64,000 nucleotides of DNA from Prochlorococcus sp. HOT208_60m_808G21. Its GTDB lineage: Bacteria > Cyanobacteriota > Cyanobacteriia > PCC-6307 > Cyanobiaceae. The stretch lies in assembly GCA_002026015.1 (NCBI GenBank), contig MWOY01000126.1:22469-86468 (forward strand). The letters run 5' to 3'. Shown one piece after another: positions 49,438-59,568 of this stretch (the stretch's first letter is position 1; the number at the start of each line of letters is the position of its first letter). The position numbers were made by a program, and so were the translations under genes. The notes beneath the pieces are model-generated. The model saw only the letters and a program-made list of their open reading frames with translations, had not been told where the DNA came from and did not search any database.

Positions 49438-49866
49438 TTAATGCAAAGAGTACAAAGAAAGGAACATAGCAGCAGCGAACGCCAGACCTCCAAAAATCAA
49501 TATGTTTTTTTGCCCAGGAGGTAAACTATTAAAACCAAACCCATAAACTAAATTTTCTTCAAAACCACTAGGTTTAGATTTAGGGCCTATATCCTTATAA
49601 AAATTCTTACCAGCTCTACAAACAGGGCAAGCGAAGGTATTCCCATCTAACTCTGAAAAAGGAGTGTTTTTAGGTATATTTAATTTTTTATTTCCTTCAG
49701 AAGGATCATAAATGTATCCACAACTTCTACATTCGAATCTATTTTGTTCTAAATTAAGTACAGGTTGTTCAACATTTACTCCTGAGGAGTTTTCAGAAAG
49801 TTTTTCCTTCTCAAAGTCTTCGACTATTTTGTTTTCCTCAGAGGCTGGTTGAATGTTTTCACTCAC
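49438..49866 (-). CDS. rubA: Membrane-anchored rubredoxin (PSII biogenesis)
   Basis: 142 residues: an acidic, disordered N-terminus (to about 40), the rubredoxin domain with iron ligands Cys46, Cys49, Cys80 and Cys83 (FECRSCGYIYDPSEG ... TFACPVCRAGKNFY), and a C-terminal membrane helix (about 118-137). RubA is needed for early PSII assembly; the neighbourhood (ycf48, psbEFLJ) supports this. Starts ATG 49866 and is divergent from ndhC. Confidence 0.95.
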   Translation of the reverse strand: MSENIQPASEENKIVEDFEKEKLSENSSGVNVEQPVLNLEQNRFECRSCGYIYDPSEGNKKLNIPKNTPFSELDGNTFACPVCRAGKNFYKDIGPKSKPSGFEENLVYGFGFNSLPPGQKNILIFGGLAFAAAMFLSLYSLH

Positions 49867-49942
49867 GGTTTATTATTGTTCTTTAAGAACTTTAAAAGAT
49901 TTTGCTTAATTAAGCGACTTTTATTCAAAATTAATTTTTAAG

Positions 49943-50305
49943 ATGTTTTTATTAACTGGCTATGAATATTTTTTAGGTTTCCTTTTAATTGCCGCAGCTG
50001 TACCAGTATTAGCTCTTGTTACTAATCTCATCGTTGCCCCAAAGGGCAGAACAGGGGAAAGAAAACTCACATATGAATCTGGAATGGAGCCTATAGGGGG
50101 AGCATGGATTCAATTTAATATTCGTTATTACATGTTTGCCTTGGTTTTCGTTATATTTGATGTTGAGACAGTATTCCTTTATCCTTGGGCTGTTGCCTTC
50201 AATAGATTAGGCTTATTAGCTTTTATTGAGGCATTAATTTTCATCGCAATACTTGTTATTGCTCTGGCATACGCATGGAGAAAAGGTGCTTTAGAATGGA
50301 GTTAA
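49943..50305 (+). CDS. ndhC: NDH-1 subunit 3
   Basis: Membrane subunit of the photosynthetic NDH-1 complex, used for respiration and cyclic electron flow. 120 residues with three helices and the conserved [20 protein letters not shown] loop, then [18 protein letters not shown]. Starts ATG 49943; ndhK follows after four bases. Confidence 0.98.
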   Translation: MFLLTGYEYFLGFLLIAAAVPVLALVTNLIVAPKGRTGERKLTYESGMEPIGGAWIQFNIRYYMFALVFVIFDVETVFLYPWAVAFNRLGLLAFIEALIFIAILVIALAYAWRKGALEWS

Positions 50306-50309
50306 AAAA

Positions 50310-51044
50310 TTGAATCCACAATTATCCCCAAAAGCAATAAGAGAAATCCGAGAAGGAACATGCAATCCTCTTGGCGCGCCCCAAGTTACTACGGATTTAA
50401 GCGAAAATATTATATTGACAAGTTTAGACGATCTACATAATTGGGCTAGGTTAAGCAGTTTATGGCCCCTCCTTTATGGAACAGCTTGTTGTTTTATAGA
50501 ATTTGCTGCCTTAATTGGATCAAGATTTGATTTTGATAGATTTGGATTAGTACCTAGAAGCTCGCCACGGCAAGCAGATTTATTAATAGTTGCAGGGACG
50601 GTAACAATGAAGATGGCACCCGCGCTTGTAAGACTTTATGAACAGATGCCTGAACCAAAGTATGTTATCGCCATGGGTGCTTGCACAATCACAGGTGGGA
50701 TGTTCAGCGCTGATTCTACAACTGCTGTAAGAGGCGTTGATAAGTTGATACCAGTTGATTTATACCTTCCAGGATGTCCACCAAGACCAGAAGCAATTTT
50801 TGATGCTGTAATTAAGTTAAGAAAAAAAGTTGGTAATGAATCAATTTTAGAGCGCACAAAAACAGAACAAACTCACAGATACATAACATCTGATCACGAA
50901 ATGAATCTCGTTTTCTCAGAAAATACAGGTGAATATCTAAACAAAACCTCAGCTAAAGTAATACCCCCCTCCAAAAAAGAAAAAATAACCGAATTACCTG
51001 AAAATAACGAAAAAACTGAAATTATTAATTCTGTAGAAGATTAA
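50310..51044 (+). CDS. ndhK: NDH-1 subunit K
   Basis: Carries the N2 [4Fe-4S] cluster next to the quinone site. TTG start 50310. Cluster ligands are Cys60 and Cys61 ([10 protein letters not shown]), Cys125 (GACTITGG) and Cys156 ([10 protein letters not shown]). The core is standard; the last 70 residues are a hydrophilic, charged tail. TTG start is set by the four-base spacing to ndhC. The ndhJ start overlaps its stop by one base. Confidence 0.97.
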   Translation: MNPQLSPKAIREIREGTCNPLGAPQVTTDLSENIILTSLDDLHNWARLSSLWPLLYGTACCFIEFAALIGSRFDFDRFGLVPRSSPRQADLLIVAGTVTMKMAPALVRLYEQMPEPKYVIAMGACTITGGMFSADSTTAVRGVDKLIPVDLYLPGCPPRPEAIFDAVIKLRKKVGNESILERTKTEQTHRYITSDHEMNLVFSENTGEYLNKTSAKVIPPSKKEKITELPENNEKTEIINSVED

Positions 51045-51574
51045 TGGAAAAAGACGGTTTAGCCAAATCCTCAGATACTTCAATAGAAAAAGAAGGGTTT
51101 ATAAGTCAATCTTTGTCTAAAGATGGAATTCCAAATCAATCTTTATCTGATGATCACATAGGAATTGAAATCATTTCTGTGGAACCTAACAAATTATATG
51201 AAGCAGTATCTGCCTTGAAAAGTTACGGTTTCAACTATCTCCAATGTCAAGGAGGATATGATGAGGGACCAGGCAAAAATCTTGTTAGTTTTTACCATTT
51301 TATAACTGTTGATGATTTACAAAAAATTGAAAAAATTAAAGAAGTCAGATTAAAAGTTTTCTTAAAACGAGATTCTGATTTATCAATCCCTAGTTTGTAT
51401 AAAATTTTCAAAGGAAGTGATTGGCAAGAAAGAGAAACTTTTGATATGTACGGAATAAATTTTATTGATCATCCCAATCCTAAAAGATTATTAATGCCTG
51501 AAGATTGGAGAGGCTGGCCATTACGAAAAGATTATATTCAGCCAGATTTCTATGAACTTCAAGATGCTTATTAA
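51044..51574 (+). CDS. ndhJ: NDH-1 subunit J
   Basis: Peripheral-arm subunit of NDH-1. 176 residues with the family core [24 protein letters not shown] start, then [20 protein letters not shown] and [20 protein letters not shown], a signature for NuoC/NdhJ. The N-terminal 40 residues carry near-duplicate phrases ([20 protein letters not shown]), a lineage oddity. ATG 51044, overlapping the ndhK stop. Confidence 0.95.
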   Translation: MEKDGLAKSSDTSIEKEGFISQSLSKDGIPNQSLSDDHIGIEIISVEPNKLYEAVSALKSYGFNYLQCQGGYDEGPGKNLVSFYHFITVDDLQKIEKIKEVRLKVFLKRDSDLSIPSLYKIFKGSDWQERETFDMYGINFIDHPNPKRLLMPEDWRGWPLRKDYIQPDFYELQDAY

Positions 51575-52956
51575 TTTAATTTTTTTAATTTGCGGTAAAT
51601 AAACATAACTGCTCTTGCTAGTCTCCTTGGATCATGTCTAAGGGTTGGAGTTATTCTTTTTGAATATAATGGTGCTTGCAAAACATAATAACCCTCAGAT
51701 AATAATTTTTCTTTATTGCATTGGACAGGCTCTGCCCCTCTACTTTCGTAATAATCTACTAATGGAGACTTTTCAAATTGAATCTGAGATAAAATTGAGT
51801 TAAAAATTCGAGCATTAACTCCAAAATTTGATAGTTGTTTTTCTATTGCTTTGATATGTTGATAGACATCAAGCCCATCTGTTTCTCCAGGCTGTGTCAT
51901 CAAATTACTAATATAGATTTTAGGAGCATTACTTTGCAATAAGGCATCCACAATCTCTGGTACTAACAGATTAGGCAATAAAGAGGTGTATAGACTTCCT
52001 GGACCAAGAACAATTAAATCAGCTTCTTTTATAGATTCAAGAGCACTCGGAAGAGCTGAAGGATTTTCTGGTAGGTAACCAATCCTCGAAATTAATTTTT
52101 TCGATTTACTGATCTTGCTTTCACCAAAAATTTTTTCACCATCTTCTAATTCGGCCCATAACATAACATCAATATTTGTTGCAGGTAAAACTTGACCCTG
52201 TACCGCCAAAACCTTACTAGATGCTTGAACTGCTTTTTCTAAACTGCCTGTAATTGTTGTTAAAGCTGACAAGAATAGATTTCCAAAACTATGACCTTCA
52301 AGACCACTTCCTCCTGAAAATCTGTACTGAAATAATCTAGTTAAAGTAGGTTCTTCGTTTGATAAGGCTGCCAAACAATTTCTAATATCTCCTGGAGGTT
52401 GTACACCTAATTGTTTTCTGAGAATTCCACTACTTCCACCATCATCGGATACAGTTACGATTGCTGTAATATTACTACTGTAATTTTTTAAGCCTTTCAG
52501 TAAAGTAGATAAGCCTGTACCTCCACCAATAGCAACAACATTTGGGCCTCTGTTTAACTTACTTTTGACTCTTAATGCATCAATTAAAAATGTATCTTTT
52601 TCTGGCACAAGCGCTTTTTGAATAGAATTAATACTTCTATTTTGTCCAATCCCTATTAATAGTATTCCAATAACAAAAATCAATGGTCCCATCAATGACA
52701 CCGGCAAAATACTAGTTAAACTTGTGATTACCGAAAAAAATATTTCAATCAGCCAATAGAACGGTTTTAAATTTGTCCAAATTGCCAAGCCCAATAATGT
52801 AGTCAAAAAACCTACCGCAGATGTAAACATCCATCTTTTTATTACCAATCCAGGCAAAAGCCAACTCAAAATTCTTAAGATTTTCTTCAACAAGTCAAAA
52901 TTAGACTTTTTAAAATTTTTGTAGTATCTTTTTACCCTTTTTTTACGCTTATTCAT
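51571..52956 (-). CDS. yvcK: YvcK/CofD-like protein (gluconeogenesis factor family)
   Basis: Soluble sugar-nucleotide-binding protein of the YvcK/UPF0052 group, implicated in gluconeogenic growth and cell-envelope control, with an added N-terminal membrane part. 461 residues: a basic start ([13 protein letters not shown]), two hydrophobic helices (about 30-63 and 74-103), then the CofD-like core with [48 protein letters not shown] and [20 protein letters not shown]. Convergent overlap of four bases with ndhJ. Confidence 0.9.
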   Translation of the reverse strand: MNKRKKRVKRYYKNFKKSNFDLLKKILRILSWLLPGLVIKRWMFTSAVGFLTTLLGLAIWTNLKPFYWLIEIFFSVITSLTSILPVSLMGPLIFVIGILLIGIGQNRSINSIQKALVPEKDTFLIDALRVKSKLNRGPNVVAIGGGTGLSTLLKGLKNYSSNITAIVTVSDDGGSSGILRKQLGVQPPGDIRNCLAALSNEEPTLTRLFQYRFSGGSGLEGHSFGNLFLSALTTITGSLEKAVQASSKVLAVQGQVLPATNIDVMLWAELEDGEKIFGESKISKSKKLISRIGYLPENPSALPSALESIKEADLIVLGPGSLYTSLLPNLLVPEIVDALLQSNAPKIYISNLMTQPGETDGLDVYQHIKAIEKQLSNFGVNARIFNSILSQIQFEKSPLVDYYESRGAEPVQCNKEKLLSEGYYVLQAPLYSKRITPTLRHDPRRLARAVMFIYRKLKKLN

Positions 52957-53086
52957 TAAAAAACCTCTTGAAATATTTCCTCAAATTTAAAAACTATTTA
53001 GAATCATTATAAATCAAATTCATACATCCTTTTTTTATTTCTAAAAATAGGCAAAATGAAATACATAGATGCTCTTTATATAAGTT

Positions 53087-53872
53087 TTGAAAAAATCAAA
53101 ACATGCAGTTGAAACAAAAAACCTCTCAATAAGCTGGGGAGAAGCTAATGTGCTTAATCAAATAAATTTTGAACTGAATGATGGAGAGAAATTAGCTATA
53201 GTTGGCCCCTCAGGCTCTGGTAAATCAACCATATTAAAAATATTAGCAGGGCTCATTTTACCTACCAAAGGAGAATTAAGAATATTTGGTGAGAAGCAAA
53301 CATATTTGAGATTAGATCAAAATAATCCTCCTGATGTAAGACTAGTTTTTCAGAACCCAGCTTTATTGGGTTCTTTAACTATTGAAGAAAATGTAGGTTT
53401 TCTACTTAAGAGAAATAAAAACCTATCTAAAAAGTTAATTCATGAAATAGTATGTGAATGTCTATCTGAGGTAGGATTATTTAATATTGAGAATAAACTT
53501 CCAAATGAATTAAGCGGAGGCATGCAAAAAAGAGTTAGTTTCGCTAGAGCATTAATTACTGATCAAACTCTCAATGCAAAGTCTAAACCTTTATTACTTT
53601 TTGATGAACCAACTGCAGGGCTTGATCCAATTGCCTCATCAAGAATTGAAGATTTAATTAATAAGACAAATGATAAAGCTAGCGGATCATCTATTGTAGT
53701 TAGCCATGTTCTTAGTACTATAGAAAGGACTTCAGATAAAGTTTTAATGCTTTATGGAGGTAAATTTAGATGGGCAGGTTCGATTGATGAATTTAAAAAG
53801 AGTAAGGACCCTTATGTATTTCAATTTAGGAATGGAAAACTAGATGGCCCAATGCAACCAAAAGACATTTAG
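53087..53872 (+). CDS. ABC transporter ATPase, MlaF/TGD3-like
   Basis: Energises lipid movement together with the next gene. TTG start 53087 assumed (no closer ATG). Walker A is GPSGSGKST (residues 40-48), the Q-loop follows VFQNPALL, the signature is LSGGMQKR, and Walker B is LLLFDEPTAGLDPIASSR. Grouping with an MCE protein supports Mla/TGD lipid import; MlaE permease is not in this window, so it must be elsewhere. Confidence 0.92.
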   Translation: MKKSKHAVETKNLSISWGEANVLNQINFELNDGEKLAIVGPSGSGKSTILKILAGLILPTKGELRIFGEKQTYLRLDQNNPPDVRLVFQNPALLGSLTIEENVGFLLKRNKNLSKKLIHEIVCECLSEVGLFNIENKLPNELSGGMQKRVSFARALITDQTLNAKSKPLLLFDEPTAGLDPIASSRIEDLINKTNDKASGSSIVVSHVLSTIERTSDKVLMLYGGKFRWAGSIDEFKKSKDPYVFQFRNGKLDGPMQPKDI

Positions 53873-53877
53873 AAATT

Positions 53878-54723
53878 ATGCGTAGAAGCTTACGAGATTC
53901 GATAGTAGGTTTCTCCTTATTAGGGGGAATTTTAATATTCACATTTTTTTCTTTTTGGCTAAGAGGGGTGAGATTATCTTCAAAAAATTGGTACCTCTTT
54001 GCTGAATTCAATAACGCAAGCGGTTTATCAAAAAAATCTCCAGTTACTTACAGAGGAATCTTAGTTGGATCGATAGAAGATATCTTGTTCACGAATGAAT
54101 CAATTAAAGCAAAAATAGTTTTAAATAATCCTGAAATTATTCTTCCTAGGCCAGCATTTGCAAGGGTAGTTACAAATTCTTTCCTAGGAGGAGATGTACA
54201 AGTTGCTTTAGAAACTAGTGACAAGACAATTCCTAAAAACATTGCAAAACCTATATCCGAAAAATGCGATACCAAATTAATTATTTGTCAGGGAGACACT
54301 ATCACAGGTAAACAACTATCCAGTCTCTCGAATATAACTAATAGAATAAGTCAACTTTTAAAAGATACAAATCAAGAAAACTTAATTGAAAATATCGTTA
54401 ACTCTATTGACCAATTTGACAGAACACAAGAAAATCTTGATGAATTAATTTATTTATCGAAACAAGAACTACAGAGAGTTGAACCTCTTATAAAAGAAAT
54501 TACAATTGCTGCTAATCATTTAAATAACATTTTGTCTACTATTGATGACAAAGAAACCCTTAATGACATTAAATTGACAATTAATGCTGCTAAGTCTATC
54601 TCAACCAAAATAGATGATATGAGCGATGATTTTGAAAAATTAACACAAGATAAAGAATTAACGAAATCTATAAGAGATTTAACGATTGGACTTTCAAAAT
54701 TTATTAACGAAATTTATCCATAA
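53878..54723 (+). CDS. MCE-domain protein, MlaD/TGD2-like
   Basis: Membrane-anchored lipid-shuttle protein. 281 residues: N-terminal helix (about 12-30), the MCE domain with FNNASGLSKKSPVTYRGILV, LVGSIEDILFTNESIKAKIV and FLGGDVQVALETSDK, and a long helical C-terminus (residues about 130-281) that forms a coiled needle in this family. Starts at ATG 53878, five bases after the ATPase stop, so the pair is translationally coupled. Confidence 0.92.
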   Translation: MRRSLRDSIVGFSLLGGILIFTFFSFWLRGVRLSSKNWYLFAEFNNASGLSKKSPVTYRGILVGSIEDILFTNESIKAKIVLNNPEIILPRPAFARVVTNSFLGGDVQVALETSDKTIPKNIAKPISEKCDTKLIICQGDTITGKQLSSLSNITNRISQLLKDTNQENLIENIVNSIDQFDRTQENLDELIYLSKQELQRVEPLIKEITIAANHLNNILSTIDDKETLNDIKLTINAAKSISTKIDDMSDDFEKLTQDKELTKSIRDLTIGLSKFINEIYP

Positions 54724-54730
54724 GAAATAT

Positions 54731-56908
54731 TTAGAATTCATTAATAGCATTTAAAGCCATAGCAGCAATTGCTTTATCTGTAGCTTTTGGCAATTGGACG
54801 TATTTCCCTTGGGCAGCCTCTGCTAATTCTTTACCAAATCCACTTGCTATAAATTTTCTCTCTGTATCAATTACTAATAGTTTTATCCCAAGCATGGGAT
54901 ATTTTGCAGCGATATCTAGAACCTCCTGTTTTAAATTGACATTTTCATTTTCGTTATCTTTTCCCTCAATCTCATTTTTTCCTAAAGATAATCCTAGTGG
55001 TACATTTCCTCGGCCATCAGTAATCCCCACTACAATAACTTGACCAATATCTCCTGTCGAAAGAGCATTTTTTGCTACTTTTGCTGATTGCGTTAGTCCA
55101 TGAGCTAAAGGGGATCCTCCACCACAAGGCATTGTTTCCAACCTTCTTTTTGCAGCAGTTATTGACCTTGTTGGAGGTAAAAGCACTTCGGCCTGATTAC
55201 CTCTAAAAGGAATAAGAGCTACTTCATCTCTATTCTCATATGCTTCTGTTAAAAGTCTTATTACAGCCCCTTTTGCACTTTGCATTCTATTTAAAGCCAT
55301 AGAGCCACTAGCATCAACCAGAAAAATTACTAAAGCCCCCGCCTTTTTTTGAAGAAGCTTTGCCCTAAAATCATTTTCTTCAATAACTATAGATTTATTA
55401 GGGTTCCTTAATCTTCTCGATTTTTGATAAGGAGCAGCAGCTCGAAGGGTAGCATCTACAGCAATTCTTTTTACTTTACCTCTTGGAATAGTAGGTTTTA
55501 CATATCTTCCTCTACTGTCACTAAAAATAACTGATCTACTCCCACTGTTCCCTGCTTTAGCTTTAGCTGATGAAAAAAGCAATAAATCAGGATCAACCAT
55601 ACATGCCTCAGGGTCTAATATGAATTCTTCAGGTATTTCGGGAGTAGATTCTTCTTCTCCATCAGAATTATCTTCTTCTTGTTCTTGCTCATTATCATTT
55701 TCACTAGTGTCAGGTTCAGACTCTTCATTATTTGATTGAGGTGGGGGTGGGGGACTCTGATCCTCTGGAGGAGGTGGTTGAATATCATCATCTTCCGGAG
55801 GTATTTGCATTGCTCGTGGAAGAATAACTAATCTTACTGCGACTTTTAAGTCTTCAGAATTTACATTCTCATCGCCTCGAAGAGCTGCATTAGCCTTTGC
55901 AACTTTTACTGCAAATAATTCTGACCTATGCCCTTCTACACCTCCTCTAAGAGCTTCATTTACTAAATAGGTTATTTGCTCTTTTGTTATCTTGACATCC
56001 TTTAACCATTGCCTTGCTAAAATTAATTGAGTAGATAAATTATCAGATTCTTCCGACCATTTTTCTGAAAATTTAATATTATTTTCTGCATGTGATAAAA
56101 CAGATTTTGTAATCTCAACTCTTTGAGCATTATCAATAGATTGATCTGCGGAGAGCACGATAGCAAAACGATCTAAAACATGATCTCTTAAAACACCTTC
56201 TTCGGGATTATAAGTTGCTATTAAAAGTGACTTACAAGGATGAGAAAGGCTTAAACCATCTCTTTCAATATTATTTTTCTCTCTTCCTGTTGCTTCAAGA
56301 ATTAAATTTACGATGCCATCATCCAGTAAATTTATATCGTCTACATAAAGAACACCTCTATGAGCCTCTGCTAAAATACCAGGTTGAAAAACTTGTTCCC
56401 CCGTACTTAATGATGCAGCGACATCAATTGATCCAACAAGTCTGTCTTCAGTTATGCCAATGGGAACTTGAATAAATGGAGCCTCTCTTACTTTTTTCGG
56501 AATTTCTTCAATTTGATTCAAATAATCATTTCCAATTACCTCCTCCAACAATTTATTAGTACTAATATCCCATTCCTCTGGTTTATCTGGATCTAGGTTC
56601 CTACCAATAGGTCTTAATGAAGTTCCACTATTTTTCTCAGTTAGCTTTTCCAGTATTAGTTCATTATTTAATACCTCTATAGGAGGAAGCAAAGTATGTA
56701 AACCCCTTGCTAATACTGACTTACCAGTACCTCTTCCGCCAGCAATAATCACTCCTCCTAAACTGGGATCAACTGCTGCTAAAAGTAAAGATAATTTCAA
56801 TAAGCTATGACCTGTAATTGCAGCCAAAGGGAAAGCTCTAAAAGAATCCTTTGACTTCATTAAATCTTTTATTTCTCCTTTTTCTTTTAACTCGGGGTTC
56901 AAAATCAC
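54731..56908 (-). CDS. chlD: Magnesium chelatase subunit D
   Basis: Inserts Mg into protoporphyrin IX together with ChlI and ChlH, the first committed chlorophyll step. 725 residues: an AAA+ domain ([40 protein letters not shown]), a linker rich in Pro and acidic residues ([14 protein letters not shown], then Glu/Asp-rich), and a C-terminal vWA domain with [18 protein letters not shown]. Starts ATG 56908. Divergent from folK with a short 36-base gap. Confidence 0.97.
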   Translation of the reverse strand: MILNPELKEKGEIKDLMKSKDSFRAFPLAAITGHSLLKLSLLLAAVDPSLGGVIIAGGRGTGKSVLARGLHTLLPPIEVLNNELILEKLTEKNSGTSLRPIGRNLDPDKPEEWDISTNKLLEEVIGNDYLNQIEEIPKKVREAPFIQVPIGITEDRLVGSIDVAASLSTGEQVFQPGILAEAHRGVLYVDDINLLDDGIVNLILEATGREKNNIERDGLSLSHPCKSLLIATYNPEEGVLRDHVLDRFAIVLSADQSIDNAQRVEITKSVLSHAENNIKFSEKWSEESDNLSTQLILARQWLKDVKITKEQITYLVNEALRGGVEGHRSELFAVKVAKANAALRGDENVNSEDLKVAVRLVILPRAMQIPPEDDDIQPPPPEDQSPPPPPQSNNEESEPDTSENDNEQEQEEDNSDGEEESTPEIPEEFILDPEACMVDPDLLLFSSAKAKAGNSGSRSVIFSDSRGRYVKPTIPRGKVKRIAVDATLRAAAPYQKSRRLRNPNKSIVIEENDFRAKLLQKKAGALVIFLVDASGSMALNRMQSAKGAVIRLLTEAYENRDEVALIPFRGNQAEVLLPPTRSITAAKRRLETMPCGGGSPLAHGLTQSAKVAKNALSTGDIGQVIVVGITDGRGNVPLGLSLGKNEIEGKDNENENVNLKQEVLDIAAKYPMLGIKLLVIDTERKFIASGFGKELAEAAQGKYVQLPKATDKAIAAMALNAINEF

Positions 56909-56944
56909 TTTAAAAATACCTGATATAGAATTTATCCAATAACT

Positions 56945-57523
56945 TTGTTTTTTGTAGTGGAATTATCAAATCTTAATATCAAAAATGGACTATGTATATC
57001 CCTCGGAGCAAATATTGATAGTAAATTCGGAAGCCCTCTTGAGTCACTATTAATTTGCAAACCAAAAATAGAGGAAATAATAAATGAGTGGGGAGATAGT
57101 TCTAACGAAAAAAAAGAACAGAAAAGCGAATTTCATGCAAACTTTTTTTGGTCTTCAATTTATGAGACATTACCTCATGGTGTTGAAAATGAGCAACCAA
57201 ATTATTTAAATACTCTATTACTTATAAAAAGTAATTCTTTCCCTAAACCATCAAATAAAAACGCGAAATTACTTTTAAAAGAGCTAAAAAAGTTAGAGAA
57301 ATTTTTCGGACGAGAAAAGACGCCAAAGGGTAAGAAATGGTTATCAAGATGTCTCGATTTGGATATTCTTTGGTGGGAAGATTTTCATACGATTGACGAG
57401 GAATTAACATTACCCCACCCTAGATTCATGAATCGGAATTTCGTTATTACACCACTATCTGAAATCTTAAGTAGAAGCCAAAAAATCACAAAGTTTGATG
57501 ATCCAAAATGGTCTATTAATTGA
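56945..57523 (+). CDS. folK: 2-amino-4-hydroxy-6-hydroxymethyldihydropteridine pyrophosphokinase
   Basis: HPPK of folate synthesis, transferring pyrophosphate to the pterin. The start may be TTG 56945 or, four codons on, GTG 56957. 192 residues with [39 protein letters not shown] (the R-x-D-L-D-I-L metal site) and [19 protein letters not shown], giving all HPPK signatures. Longer than minimal HPPK by an insertion of about 25 residues between the first strands. Confidence 0.9.
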   Translation: MFFVVELSNLNIKNGLCISLGANIDSKFGSPLESLLICKPKIEEIINEWGDSSNEKKEQKSEFHANFFWSSIYETLPHGVENEQPNYLNTLLLIKSNSFPKPSNKNAKLLLKELKKLEKFFGREKTPKGKKWLSRCLDLDILWWEDFHTIDEELTLPHPRFMNRNFVITPLSEILSRSQKITKFDDPKWSIN

Positions 57524-57571
57524 TTAACAAAACCAAAAAATAACTGTTAGGCTATTTCTATTTTAAAATTT

Positions 57572-58135
57572 ATGGACAACAAAAACCTTCTAAAAAGATC
57601 CATTTTTAAAGAAAAAATATCTGAGTTAAAATCTAAAAAATTTAGTTTCGAAATAAATAGAATTGAGCTTCCAAATGGACATGAAGGTGAATATGGATAC
57701 ATTAAGCATCCTGGGGCAGCATTAGCCGTGCCTATTACAAAAGACAATAAAGTTATCATTCTTCGACAATATAGATTTGCTATTTCAAGGTATTTATTAG
57801 AATTTCCAGCAGGTACATTAGAAATGGGTGAAACACCTATTAATTCAATTCAAAGAGAAATACAAGAAGAGACTGGATTCAGTGCAAACAAATGGGATGA
57901 ACTAGGCACTCTTGTCCCTGCTCCTGGATATGCAGATGAAGAAATTTATTTATTTTTAGCTCGTGATTTAAACAAACTTAAATACGAGGTTCAAGGAGAT
58001 TTAGATGAAGATATAGAAGTATTAATTTTAGATCCCGACGAACTAGATAATCTTATTTCTAGTGGGGATGAAATTCTTGACGCAAAAACCGTGACGGCTT
58101 GGTTTAGAGCTAAACAATTTTTAGATAAATTATGA
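57572..58135 (+). CDS. Nudix hydrolase (ADP-ribose pyrophosphatase-like)
   Basis: Hydrolyses a nucleoside-diphosphate-linked compound such as ADP-ribose; substrate inferred. 187 residues with a full Nudix box, Gly81-x5-Glu87-x7-Arg95-Glu96-x2-Glu99-Glu100-x-Gly102 (PAGTLEMGETPINSIQREIQ, then EETGF), and the ADP-ribose-type YGYIKHPGAALAVPI upstream and VPAPGYADEEIYLFLARDL downstream. Its TGA overlaps the photolyase ATG (ATGA) by four bases. Confidence 0.9.
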   Translation: MDNKNLLKRSIFKEKISELKSKKFSFEINRIELPNGHEGEYGYIKHPGAALAVPITKDNKVIILRQYRFAISRYLLEFPAGTLEMGETPINSIQREIQEETGFSANKWDELGTLVPAPGYADEEIYLFLARDLNKLKYEVQGDLDEDIEVLILDPDELDNLISSGDEILDAKTVTAWFRAKQFLDKL

Positions 58136-59568
58136 ATAAACCTAGAATACTTTTTTGGCATAGAAAGGATTTAAGAATATTTGATAATCAAGCTTTAATC
58201 AAAGCATTTTCATTATCAAATGCTATTACTTCAACTTATATATTTGATAAAAATTACTCACATGATTTCAATTCAAGTTCAAGATCTTGGTTTCTAGGAA
58301 ATTCGCTTCAAGAATTAGGTAATAACTGGAAAAAAATGGGTAGTAGATTAGTTATGGAAGAAGGAGATCCATTATTAATAATTCCTCAATTAGCAAAGAA
58401 AATAGATGCTAAATTTGTTTTTTGGAATAGATCAATTGAACCTTATGAAATTAATCGCGATTTACAAATAAAAAAAAATTTAAAAGAACAAAATATTCAA
58501 GTTATTGAAACTTGGGATCACTTATTAGTAGAACCTTCAAAAATATTTTCCGGAAATAATAAACCTTATTCAGTTTATGGGCCTTTTTATAAAAACCTTA
58601 AATCAAAAATGAATTTATTAGGTCCATATGACCAAGATAAAATTGTTTTTCATTTTAAAGATATAGATAATAAAATCAAAGAAAATAAGATAATAAATTC
58701 ATCTGATTCAGTTCTAAAGAAATTTATCAAAAATATCAAATTTTCTGGTTCGAATATTTGTCCATGTAGACCTGGAGAAAATGCTGCAGAAACATTATTA
58801 AAAAACTTCATTAACGAAAAAAAAATATATTCTTATAATTCTGCACGAGATTTTCCTTCCCATAATGGGACATCTTTTCTAAGTGCATCTCTCAGATTCG
58901 GCACCATTAGCATTAGAAAAATTTGGAACGCCACATTAAATTTAAATTCAGATTTTGCAAATCAAGGAAATTATCTATCAATTGAAACCTGGCAAAAAGA
59001 ACTTGTTTGGCGTGAATTTTATCAACATTGCTTATTCCATTTCCCAGAGCTAGAGAAAGGTCCATATAGAAAAAAATGGGATCACTTTCCATGGCAAAAC
59101 AATAATGAATGGTTTCAGCATTGGAGCAACGGAGAGACGGGAGTACCAATAGTTGATGCTGCAATGCGTCAACTAAATAGTACTGGCTGGATGCATAACA
59201 GATGTAGGATGATAGTCGCTTCATTTCTGGTAAAAGATCTTATTTGCAATTGGCAAATGGGCGAGAAAAAATTTATGGAGACTTTGGTTGATGGAGACTT
59301 AGCTGCTAATAATGGGGGATGGCAGTGGAGCGCCAGTAGCGGTATGGATCCAAAACCACTTAGAATTTTTAATCCATATACCCAAGCAAAAAAATTTGAT
59401 CCTATTTGCGAATATATAAAATATTGGATTCCTGAATTATCTAAAGTGTCAAATTCAGAATTATTAAATGGGGAGATATCTAATTTAGAAAAAAATAATT
59501 ATTCAAGCCCTATTGTCAATCACAACATACAACAAAAATTATTTAAATCACTTTATACTGAAATTTGA
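58132..59568 (+). CDS. phr: Deoxyribodipyrimidine photolyase (cryptochrome/photolyase family)
   Basis: Repairs cyclobutane pyrimidine dimers with blue light and FAD. 478 residues: the N-terminal antenna-cofactor domain (LFWHRKDLRIFDNQALIKAF), then the FAD domain with LSASLRFGTISIRKIWNATL, WRREFYQ-type ELVWREFYQHCLFHFPEL, and the signature region MRQLNSTGWMHNRCRMIVAS then LANNGGWQWSASSGMDPKPL. CPD photolyase rather than cryptochrome is inferred from these motifs. Overlap with the nudix gene couples translation; its 3' end overlaps the convergent aminotransferase by 16 bases. Confidence 0.93.
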   Translation: MNKPRILFWHRKDLRIFDNQALIKAFSLSNAITSTYIFDKNYSHDFNSSSRSWFLGNSLQELGNNWKKMGSRLVMEEGDPLLIIPQLAKKIDAKFVFWNRSIEPYEINRDLQIKKNLKEQNIQVIETWDHLLVEPSKIFSGNNKPYSVYGPFYKNLKSKMNLLGPYDQDKIVFHFKDIDNKIKENKIINSSDSVLKKFIKNIKFSGSNICPCRPGENAAETLLKNFINEKKIYSYNSARDFPSHNGTSFLSASLRFGTISIRKIWNATLNLNSDFANQGNYLSIETWQKELVWREFYQHCLFHFPELEKGPYRKKWDHFPWQNNNEWFQHWSNGETGVPIVDAAMRQLNSTGWMHNRCRMIVASFLVKDLICNWQMGEKKFMETLVDGDLAANNGGWQWSASSGMDPKPLRIFNPYTQAKKFDPICEYIKYWIPELSKVSNSELLNGEISNLEKNNYSSPIVNHNIQQKLFKSLYTEI

